DNA of 5,427 nucleotides. Source: Methanocellaceae archaeon UBA148 (GTDB lineage: Archaea > Halobacteriota > UBA148). The stretch covers positions 1 through 5,427 of the forward strand of contig DAHG01000019.1 of NCBI GenBank assembly GCA_002495885.1, written 5' to 3'. The notes under the pieces are model-generated. The model searched no databases, was not told where the DNA came from, and saw only the letters and a program-made list of their open reading frames with translations. Shown here one piece after another: positions 1 through 5,427 of this stretch; within the stretch, counting starts at the first letter, position 1, and the number at the start of each line of letters is the position of its first letter. Both the position numbers and the translations under genes were made by a program.

Positions 1-169
1 CCTCTTGATCCTCAAAAGCGACTCCCTCATCCAGCTTCCCAGCTATGCGGAACTTCTCGGCGATTTGACTCTTGCCATCCTGTTCACTCTCATCGAAGAG
101 ATCGGGGCAGTCCCCCCAGCACTGACCGCAGCTTATGCAGCCCTCTCTATCGATTGATACATTGATCAT
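1..169 (-). CDS. [4Fe-4S] ferredoxin, 5' part (runs off the left edge)
   Basis: The minus strand is open from an ATG at 169 to the window edge, giving 56 codons with no stop. The protein begins MINVSIDREG and then has a complete cluster motif, C11-x2-C14-x2-C17-x3-C21-P22, which binds one [4Fe-4S] cluster. This is followed by an acidic stretch (PDLFDESEQD) typical of small monocluster electron-transfer ferredoxins, soluble in the cytoplasm. In such proteins a further cysteine near the C terminus often supports the fold, but that part lies outside the window. An in-frame ATG at 178 would add three residues (MIF). I prefer 169 because the protein then starts like family members, and a GGGATGAT stretch a few bases upstream could serve as a weak ribosome site. 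The gene is divergent from the small gene at 260-592. Its redox partner cannot be deduced from this sequence. Confidence 0.88.
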   Translation of the reverse strand, partial: MINVSIDREGCISCGQCWGDCPDLFDESEQDGKSQIAEKFRIAGKLDEGVAFEDQE

Positions 170-245
170 GAAAATCATCCCGGCCTATGCCAGGGCCAGT
201 TCTTCTTTTATCGCTTTAATGCTTTTTGGCGCAGGAGGCGGATTT

Positions 246-305
246 GTGCTGAAGTTCTGTTGGGCGCCGGTTACATTAAAATCTCCTGTCTGCCATTTGC
301 CCTGA
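246..305 (+). promoter_or_regulatory. Possible ribosome site and 19-residue upstream ORF that touches the next gene
   Basis: The best Shine-Dalgarno match in the region, AGGAGG at 233-238, sits seven bases before a GTG at 246. From that GTG a 19-codon frame runs to a TGA at 303-305. The last A of this stop is the first base of an ATG at 305, which is in frame with the gene ending at 592 (TGATG overlap). This geometry fits translational coupling, or a leader peptide feeding ribosomes to the 305 start. It could also be chance, or a sign that the true start of the downstream gene was lost by a frameshift between 246 and 303. The peptide resembles nothing I know. Confidence 0.3.
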
Positions 306-592
306 TGATGGCAAAGCAATATGGAGATCTAGAGATCCTGCAGGAGATCGAGAATCTCTGCATAAGTCACCAAAAGATCACCCAATCTTCTGAGTGCCGG
401 GATTTCAACCATCGTGCAGCCCTATTGCTGCAGAGCCTGGAGGAGAAGGGATTTTTCCCCCTGGCGGATAGGATGATGGACCTTCTGGCCTGCTGCAATC
501 CCAAGGACCTCTCCCAGTGCGACAGCGTGCAGAGGGCCAGGGACATACTAGAAAGATTGAGGTATCTGGCCAGGGAGAGCCTTGGAGAATGA
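260..592 (+). CDS. Small hypothetical helical protein, function unknown
   Basis: I do not recognise this protein. From about codon 16 onward the codons look genuinely used (CTG, GAG, AAG, AGG and GAC frequent, GC-rich third positions, like the ferredoxin gene), which argues that the frame is real. The 110-residue product is predicted to be soluble and mostly helical, with no signal peptide or clear membrane segment. It has six cysteines (C10, C34, C46, C78, C79, C87), but they are not spaced as a known metal motif. The start is unsure. The frame is open back to 158. TTG at 260 lacks a well-placed ribosome site, since AGGAGG at 233-238 is about 20 bases away. ATG at 305 (residue 16) is the first strong start codon and would give a 95-residue protein. 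It is divergent from the ferredoxin gene, and no operon partner is seen downstream. Confidence 0.55.
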   Translation: MGAGYIKISCLPFALMMAKQYGDLEILQEIENLCISHQKITQSSECRDFNHRAALLLQSLEEKGFFPLADRMMDLLACCNPKDLSQCDSVQRARDILERLRYLARESLGE

Positions 593-819
593 ATCTGCCA
601 TTAACTTCCTTTGGGTCGGTCTTGTGTTTTGGCCGGTTCTATTTTGGGAATGGAAAAAATTCTGGCGGTAGTAGGGACGTGGGATCTCTCCATCTCCTGC
701 TATGTCGCCTGGATGATTACGGATTGGATGTTTCAATAATTGCAGACATCCATCGATCGATCTTTATGCTATTTTCTATCGGTTCCTTCGCCATCCATAA
801 TTCCGAGTGATGACTGCTT

Positions 820-843
820 AAGCATGAGCCTGCACTGCTAGCC
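820..843 (+). repeat. Left copy of an imperfect direct repeat flanking the large gene
   Basis: This copy reads AAGCAT-G-AGCCTG-CAC-TGC-T-AGCC. The right copy at 5191-5213 reads AAGCAT-AGCCTG-A-CA-TGC-A-AGCC. Aligned by eye, 21 bases match, with three single-base gaps and one mismatch. Both copies are in the same orientation and lie outside the AT-rich gene, one on each side. Such a pair could be the trace of an attachment site or of a mobile unit, but the gaps make chance similarity a real alternative. Confidence 0.35.
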
Positions 844-965
844 TGTGCTCGATGAGATCTTCTTTGGGGGACAGTCTCATAGTTTTCAGTAAGGCTCGTG
901 AAGCATTTCGTGTTATTCAGAAAAGATGACAGTTTAAAAATTGTGGAAAAACTATATTTGAGTTT

Positions 966-973
966 TTTAAATA
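966..973 (+). promoter_or_regulatory. Candidate archaeal TATA box (box A) for the large gene
   Basis: TTTAAATA matches the archaeal box A consensus exactly. With the usual spacing of about 25 bases, transcription would begin near 995, leaving a short leader of roughly 20 bases before the ATG at 1018. Two weaker AT-rich candidates lie upstream (TTTAAAAA at 933-940 and TATATTTG at 953-960). No convincing purine-rich BRE precedes the best box, so the exact promoter stays open. The gene therefore appears to have its own promoter, separate from the flanking genes. Confidence 0.45.
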
Positions 974-1017
974 GATTAAAAAACCCGAAAGAGATATGTG
1001 CAACTTAGTGTGATGTA

Positions 1018-4000
1018 ATGGAACGGATAAGTATTCAAACAGGATGGCCTATGTCTACTAAAACAAGAAAAAGAGATGCACAGGCTGACGAGGAGGTCAT
1101 AAGTTCAGATATTGACGCGATTTTTAGAGCACGTTACCACGGAGCGGCAAATATTAGAGGTATCAAGTATCAAATACTGTATTCTGTTCTTCGCGCTTTT
1201 GACCTCTACGCTGATGATAATGCGTATGGATCGATTAGACTTGAGGGAATTGAAGATTTGGATCTTCTTGGATTGCGTTTAGAGGATGAATACATCCAAG
1301 TCAAGACCTCACAAGAACCGTGGAAGTGGAGCCAGCTTAAAAGTTATAAAAATTCTAAAGGTCCAATTGAGAATTTTCTAGAAATTTATCGGTTAAATCC
1401 AAATTGTCATTTCGTTCTCGTGGTGAATTTTCAGCTAAAAGGTGACCTAGAAAAATTGGCTCAAATAGAGTCTCTGCCACCAAGAGATAAAAAAATTATT
1501 GAGGAAATGTTTCGTAAATTGTGCCATCAAATAGGGGCATCTACCACTGAAGCCGACGCTCTTGCTAGCAGATTATGCATCGTCTCGATGTCAGAAGATC
1601 AAATTTGGAGGAAACTTAGACCTGCCGTAGCTGACTCTTTTAATATAGGAAGCGAAGCAGTTGAAACTTACATCTCGGCGCTTGTCGCCAAATTTCTGGA
1701 TTGGGCCAAGGATCGAAAGACGATAAATCGCACGGATCTTGAGGGTGTTCGAGCGAACGTTGGGGAACCTTTGTCACGAGAGGTGGAGTGGCAAGGATAC
1801 GGACGTGGTCTTATTGATAGAATCTCATGGGATTCAGATGCGAATATCGAGGATTTCTTTGAAGGAAAGAGAACAAGACAGGGGCATATTGCATCTAACG
1901 TTGATGTTAGACGGCCAATTTGGCTTGAAAGAATTGATAAGGCAATCAATTCCTCAAAGATTTGTATCCTTCGATCTTCAAGCGGACAAGGCAAATCATC
2001 ACTTTTATATCGGTATGCATACGAAAAATGGCCAGCGGAAAACACCTTTATTCTTCGAGTTGCCGAATCACAGGAACACGTTGAGCTTATTCGTGATCAC
2101 CTTCGTTTCAGAGCGAATCTGGGCGTGCCTATTTTTCTTCTAATTGATAATGCTGGATGGAGCACGCGATTTTGGCCATTCGTCGCACAGGAATGTGCCG
2201 CTTTAGGAGTTCAGGTTTTGATATCAGTACGCAATGAAGATTGGCATCGTTTTGCAAGGGAGTGTTTGACAAATTACGAGATAATTGAGCCAATTTTGAT
2301 TCTAGATGAAGCACAACAAATTTTCGAGGCATTTCGATCAAAAGGGAGACTCCACGAATCGATCAGCTCACCTGAATGGGCTTATGAGAAAATTGGTGAG
2401 CCCCACTTATTAATGGAATATGTTTACTTGCTCACACATGGTCACATGCTTGAAGAACGACTTCGGGATCAATTAAAGCAATTCTCCGAACAAGGCGAGG
2501 ATCCCGCCAAAGTTGAAATATTGCGAAGAATATCACTGGCAGATTCGCTTGGAGCACCCGTCGCAGTTGACAAATTGTTGGTAGACATTCAGTTAACGGA
2601 TGATCCGCAACAGGTATTGATGTCTCTTTCCGGGGAGTACATTGATTTAGTGGACGGAATTCTTACTGGCCTTCACTGGGTTCGTTCAGATCACCTCACT
2701 CATATACTCCATGAAGGATATCCAAATCCTTGCAAGACAGCTCTGGCAGTTTTTGGAGCTATTCCACTTGAACGCATTCCTGTATTTGTCTCCAATGCTT
2801 TAAGCAAAGACGACTTGGATAAAGAACTATTTATGAATGGTCTGATTGAAAAAGCAAAGGAAAATGATCTCAATATTATTTTAGCCATTGTTGATGGAAT
2901 CTTCGAAGCGGGAGAACGTAAATTCTTTCAAGTAAATCAAAGCTTGTTCGACGAGGCATACGAGTTATTTGGTCCTAGCGGTATTTTACCATTAATTTTA
3001 AAATTTGCTCCAGTCATCAAGGTAGACATATTAACCAAGATGATCGGGATTCTTGGTGAGAATAAAGAAAATTTCAAAAAGTTAACAGAGATTGCGTCTC
3101 AAATCGTTGAATCAGACAGAGGCCTCGATTTAGTCAGGGATTTCTTAAATTATATCATACTAGACATCCCATCAAAAAAACTGCAAGAAACTCCTGATGA
3201 TATGGGTCGCTTGTTTGACTGGTGTTCGTTATGCAATATCCACGTTTCAACTTGGACAAATATTTTTGACAATTACATCTCAGACATGAAAATATTTAAT
3301 TATTCATTAGACGCATTTTCCATCTTTGCGCAGGGATTTTATCGATACGATGGACCCGCATATATGAAATGGTTTTCACAAAATAAAGAGAATATTCTGG
3401 GCTATCTTAAACTTCATGTTAATTGTATTGAATTGAATGTTTCAGACGATACGCTTTACATCGAATTCTTCACTGATTCAGATGAAAGTCAAAGTATCAA
3501 TGAACAGGCAGTACAGCGTTTCAATAAGTTGAGATCTAGTATTCCTTTTTGTGAAAGTTATCAATCTCAGGGCATTTGGTTCTTGCCATCTGGCCTAACG
3601 CCATCCATTGACGATTCTCGAAAAAATATCCCCAAAGGGAATCTGCCATTCAAATCTGATATTGAAAAGAATTTGATATGGAAACACATAGTAGATAATT
3701 ACTATCTATCGGATAGCTATTATATATATGAAAAATCTTGGTATAATCTCCGAAATGATGGCTTGTGTTTTGTAAAGGCCTTCTCAAAAGGTTTACAGAA
3801 TATCCTTGTGGGCAAAAAATTTGACTTTCAAAAGGCCTTCGACGGAGGAAAACTCCCAGACAGATTGATGGACTTGCTGAGATATTTGCCAGATCCTCCT
3901 TCTCAGGCTCCGGTGCATTTGAGCAAGGCGCTTAAAGGAACTACCAATAAGTGGTCAACTAGTTTACAAAATTTCCTATTACAAATATTTGAATATTTCC

Positions 4001-5013
4001 AGGATGTACGTAAACAAAGAATAGGACGATTGGCAGTCCATAATTTCCTATGTGCCGTCAAATATCTTCCGGAGATGCACAGCATCTTTAATCAGCTTTT
4101 TGAGAATGTACCCGACTATTTTGACGTCAGTGAGTTGGATATTTCTGAAGTAAAGAACTACGAAATCCTCGCCGATCTACTAGATGTTTGGATAATAGAA
4201 CCACCCAAGACGCCACAACGAAATATTATGCAATATATTAGGAAAAGAAGACAGCAAAAGAGACAGGAAATGCTCAATCGCATCCAGGATGTAAACGCTC
4301 ATCTCAAAGAATACGGCATGATCATCATACCCCCTATCGATGCATATATAAAACATCCTCTTTGTTACATGCCGCTGGCATTTTCCGTAAAGGATCCAAT
4401 CTACCCAGAAGCTTCACTGGATATCGTTATTGAAGCGATTTCGGACGTCAAAGATATTGCTGATATTTTCTATCTAGTGCCGATACATGAGGGTGTTCGT
4501 TTCCTTGAGGGTGGGTACCAAATCAGCTCAAACCAAATTACAAAATTTAATGAAGGGCAACTCACAAACTGGGAGGCTTTTGCATTACAGGAACTCTCTG
4601 AAGATATATTGAGATGCCTTCCTGCCTTGCCCTTCTGTCCATCTGTGAGGCTGCAAATTAGAGCAAGTATAACCTCATTGCTCATTGGAATGATAGTGTT
4701 TATTGAGCAAAAGGACAAGATTGAGACACTAAGGACATCTGAAAATCAATTTGAAGTTAAATTGTATGATCGCCATAAATCGCGACTTATTGAAATACAA
4801 GCGGATTTTGGCATTGCGGCATGCAAGATAATGGATTATCTGAAAGCCGAATATTCATCCCTGCAGGAAGACATAGACTTTAAGACATTGATAGGATTTC
4901 TTAAAATCACAGAAGAAGCTTCACAGAAGGATTCCATTGATACGCTATTTGTGTCTGGTGACTTTAATGCAGGTAATATTTTGAATGCTACGGAGCAATT
5001 GCTGCAAAAATGA
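1018..5013 (+). CDS. Putative antiviral Cap4-type nuclease / STAND-like NTPase, single large protein
   Basis: The protein has 1331 residues with no internal stop. Residues ~40-230 resemble the Cap4 (DUF4297-like) dsDNA endonuclease fold: GIKYQ at 48-52, E76, E79-D80 and D82, then Q94-V-K96-T97, the QxK core of a PD-(D/E)xK site. Residues ~295-560 form a P-loop NTPase: Walker A SSSGQGKSS at 320-328 (K326, S327), Walker B FLLIDN ending at D377-N378, a sensor-like SVRNEDW at 403-409, a GEP at 460-462, and LHWVRSDHL at 552-560, which I read as the end of a winged-helix part. Residues ~560-1331 are mostly helical and unassigned, with a basic patch RKRRQQKR at 1075-1082. By family knowledge, the C terminus senses a phage product, the NTPase oligomerises and the nuclease cuts DNA in the cytoplasm; for this protein that is inference. 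The start is 1018 (GTGAT three bases upstream of the overlapping TA) or 1051 (residue 12, preceded by AGGATGG). The AT-rich composition suggests transfer. A non-defence nuclease-ATPase is the alternative. Confidence 0.82.
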   Translation: MERISIQTGWPMSTKTRKRDAQADEEVISSDIDAIFRARYHGAANIRGIKYQILYSVLRAFDLYADDNAYGSIRLEGIEDLDLLGLRLEDEYIQVKTSQEPWKWSQLKSYKNSKGPIENFLEIYRLNPNCHFVLVVNFQLKGDLEKLAQIESLPPRDKKIIEEMFRKLCHQIGASTTEADALASRLCIVSMSEDQIWRKLRPAVADSFNIGSEAVETYISALVAKFLDWAKDRKTINRTDLEGVRANVGEPLSREVEWQGYGRGLIDRISWDSDANIEDFFEGKRTRQGHIASNVDVRRPIWLERIDKAINSSKICILRSSSGQGKSSLLYRYAYEKWPAENTFILRVAESQEHVELIRDHLRFRANLGVPIFLLIDNAGWSTRFWPFVAQECAALGVQVLISVRNEDWHRFARECLTNYEIIEPILILDEAQQIFEAFRSKGRLHESISSPEWAYEKIGEPHLLMEYVYLLTHGHMLEERLRDQLKQFSEQGEDPAKVEILRRISLADSLGAPVAVDKLLVDIQLTDDPQQVLMSLSGEYIDLVDGILTGLHWVRSDHLTHILHEGYPNPCKTALAVFGAIPLERIPVFVSNALSKDDLDKELFMNGLIEKAKENDLNIILAIVDGIFEAGERKFFQVNQSLFDEAYELFGPSGILPLILKFAPVIKVDILTKMIGILGENKENFKKLTEIASQIVESDRGLDLVRDFLNYIILDIPSKKLQETPDDMGRLFDWCSLCNIHVSTWTNIFDNYISDMKIFNYSLDAFSIFAQGFYRYDGPAYMKWFSQNKENILGYLKLHVNCIELNVSDDTLYIEFFTDSDESQSINEQAVQRFNKLRSSIPFCESYQSQGIWFLPSGLTPSIDDSRKNIPKGNLPFKSDIEKNLIWKHIVDNYYLSDSYYIYEKSWYNLRNDGLCFVKAFSKGLQNILVGKKFDFQKAFDGGKLPDRLMDLLRYLPDPPSQAPVHLSKALKGTTNKWSTSLQNFLLQIFEYFQDVRKQRIGRLAVHNFLCAVKYLPEMHSIFNQLFENVPDYFDVSELDISEVKNYEILADLLDVWIIEPPKTPQRNIMQYIRKRRQQKRQEMLNRIQDVNAHLKEYGMIIIPPIDAYIKHPLCYMPLAFSVKDPIYPEASLDIVIEAISDVKDIADIFYLVPIHEGVRFLEGGYQISSNQITKFNEGQLTNWEAFALQELSEDILRCLPALPFCPSVRLQIRASITSLLIGMIVFIEQKDKIETLRTSENQFEVKLYDRHKSRLIEIQADFGIAACKIMDYLKAEYSSLQEDIDFKTLIGFLKITEEASQKDSIDTLFVSGDFNAGNILNATEQLLQK

Positions 5014-5045
5014 TTGTTTTTGAATGTATATCCAGCAGCTTGCTG
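5014..5045 (+). terminator. Candidate transcription terminator of the large gene
   Basis: Directly after the stop codon lies TTGTTTTTG, with five Ts at 5017-5021. T-runs of this kind are the typical intrinsic termination signal in archaea. A small hairpin follows (CAGCA at 5033-5037 with TGCTG at 5041-5045, three-base loop), but it is short and lies downstream of the T-run, so it may be irrelevant. Its position fits the end of a one-gene transcript. Confidence 0.4.
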
Positions 5046-5111
5046 CGGGGAGCGCTGTTTGACTTCTTTGCAGATTAGAAATTTTAGACCAATATTCGCT
5101 GTAACCAGTTG

Positions 5112-5196
5112 ATGCTTCTTCGCCGAACGATTGCGATTGCTGGGCGACTGCATCTCCGCCCAGCTTCCCAAGATTGGCGACGTTGAGAAGAAGCAT
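5112..5196. repeat. Long imperfect inverted repeat that can fold into a stem-loop
   Basis: The outer arms are a perfect 10-base pair: ATGCTTCTTC at 5112-5121 and GAAGAAGCAT at 5187-5196. Inside them, AACG (5126-5129) can pair with CGTT (5181-5184), TTGC (5131-5134) with GCGA (5177-5180, one G-U pair), and GCTGGGCG (5139-5146) pairs perfectly with CGCCCAGC (5157-5164) around a 10-base loop. In all, 26 pairs span 85 bases. It lies between two convergent genes, so it could be a bidirectional RNA 3' structure, a small folded RNA, or a palindromic repeat of mobile origin. Minus-strand frames cross it, but none has a recognisable product. Confidence 0.6.
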
Positions 5197-5213
5197 AGCC
5201 TGACATGCAAGCC
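5191..5213 (+). repeat. Right copy of the imperfect direct repeat flanking the large gene
   Basis: This copy pairs with 820-843 in the same orientation. It overlaps the last six bases of the 3' arm of the inverted repeat and ends eight bases before the stop codon of the ccdA-like gene (5222-5224). If it marks a border, the inserted segment ends right behind that gene. Confidence 0.35.
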
Positions 5214-5221
5214 ACCTTATC

Positions 5222-5427
5222 TCACCACATCTTGAACCCCAGATACCTCACCGCATAGATCAATCCGATGACGATTACCGCCAGACCGAATATCTTTGTA
5301 ATGTGCTTCCCCGCGGCGATGTATTTCTCACCGATCTGCCCGCCCACAGCTCTGGAGAAGGTGGCGATGGGAATCACCGGCACTCCATGGCCCACCCCAA
5401 AGACAAAGAGCATCAGGGCTCCGCCCA
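5222..5427 (-). CDS. ccdA: CcdA/DsbD-type membrane protein, C-terminal part (runs off the right edge)
   Basis: The minus-strand frame is open from the window edge to a TGA at 5224-5222, giving about 67 residues of the C terminus. It is very hydrophobic, with two membrane segments: one around ALMLFVFGVGHGVPVIPIA and one around IFGLAVIVIGLIYAVRYLGF, ending FKMW. The glycine- and proline-rich GVGHGVP stretch and the linker with GGQIGEKY resemble the last helices of the CcdA/DsbD transmembrane family (PF02683), which carries electrons from cytoplasmic thioredoxin across the membrane to extracytoplasmic thiol proteins. The conserved cysteines of that family lie in earlier helices outside the window, so activity cannot be judged. 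The ATG at 5413 is internal, because the frame continues upstream as GGAL. The gene is convergent with the large plus-strand gene, 208 bases away. Confidence 0.75.
   Translation of the reverse strand, partial: GGALMLFVFGVGHGVPVIPIATFSRAVGGQIGEKYIAAGKHITKIFGLAVIVIGLIYAVRYLGFKMW

Larger units (their letters stand above)
593..1017. other. Intergenic region without a convincing gene
   Basis: These 425 bases hold no gene that I can support. Two short plus-strand frames exist: 589-810 (73 codons, ATGA overlap with the preceding stop, but a GGAG only one base from its ATG) and 650-739 (29 codons). Neither has convincing codon use or a recognisable product, so they may be decayed remnants. A perfect 10-base palindrome, TGCTTAAGCA, lies at 815-824, and AGCCTG occurs twice close together (827-832 and 840-845). 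Composition shifts from mixed to strongly AT-rich after about 900, which marks the beginning of the foreign-looking segment. No tRNA, CRISPR repeat or transposase was seen. Confidence 0.6.

Noticed and set aside
650..739. 29-codon plus-strand frame (starts MEKILAVVGTWD), hydrophobic
   Set aside because: It is too short to support, has only a weak TTGGGA upstream and no known relative. It could be a remnant, but nothing else in the frame continues it.
589..810. 73-codon plus-strand frame that overlaps the preceding stop by ATGA
   Set aside because: The overlap is attractive, but the GGAG lies only one base from the ATG, the codon use does not match the neighbouring genes, and the product (glycine-serine rich start, odd hydrophobic end) is not recognisable.
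807..870. Box C/D guide RNA starting with GTGATGA at 807-813
   Set aside because: The box C match is exact, but no CTGA box D follows within the normal length of about 60 bases, and no C'/D' pair is convincing.
860..885. GGGGGACAGTCTCA at 866-879 as a transposon terminal repeat
   Set aside because: It resembles some insertion sequence ends, but no inverted partner is found near 5014-5221 and there is no transposase in the window.
1018..5013. CBASS effector (Cap4 with SAVED domain)
   Set aside because: The P-loop NTPase core and the lack of a nearby nucleotide cyclase gene, at least within the window, do not fit CBASS.
4836..5210. Minus-strand frames of 124 and 83 codons crossing the 3' end of the large gene and the gap
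   Set aside because: They overlap the end of a well-supported gene and the inverted repeat, have no ribosome site or recognised domain, and change from an AT-rich to a GC-rich style halfway.

Overview
The window looks archaeal, most likely from a methanogen of the Methanothrix (Methanosaeta) type. This rests on codon choice in the flanking genes (many AGG/AGA, ATA, CTG and GAG codons), a consensus archaeal box A ahead of the large gene, a T-run after its stop, and a monocluster ferredoxin near a CcdA-like membrane protein. The assignment is inferred from style, not from a marker gene.

Layout: (1) bases 1-169, minus strand, 5' part of a small [4Fe-4S] ferredoxin gene that runs off the left edge. 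(2) Bases 260-592, plus strand, a small unrecognised gene for a helical, cysteine-containing protein, divergent from the ferredoxin; its start is uncertain and a possible 19-codon upstream ORF precedes it. (3) Bases 593-1017, a 425-base stretch without a convincing gene; its right end is AT-rich and carries candidate TATA boxes. (4) Bases 1018-5013, plus strand, one intact 1331-codon gene: an N-terminal Cap4-type (DUF4297-like) PD-(D/E)xK nuclease, a central STAND-like P-loop NTPase, and about 770 C-terminal residues that I cannot assign. (5) Bases 5014-5221, a non-coding gap with a T-run directly after the stop and a strong imperfect inverted repeat. (6) Bases 5222-5427, minus strand, the 3' end of a CcdA-type membrane protein gene that runs off the right edge.

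The two edge genes and the small plus-strand gene are of moderate to high GC. The 4-kb gene is clearly AT-rich. The simplest reading is a chromosomal redox neighbourhood (ccdA-like and ferredoxin genes, both minus strand) into which a single-gene antiviral module was inserted. The nuclease-NTPase-sensor order matches the logic of Avs-type and other STAND defence proteins, in which a C-terminal domain senses a phage product, the NTPase oligomerises, and the N-terminal nuclease degrades DNA. No Avs subtype can be named from this sequence. Imperfect 23-24-base direct repeats on the two sides (820-843 and 5191-5213) and the folded element at 5112-5196 may mark the borders of the inserted segment.
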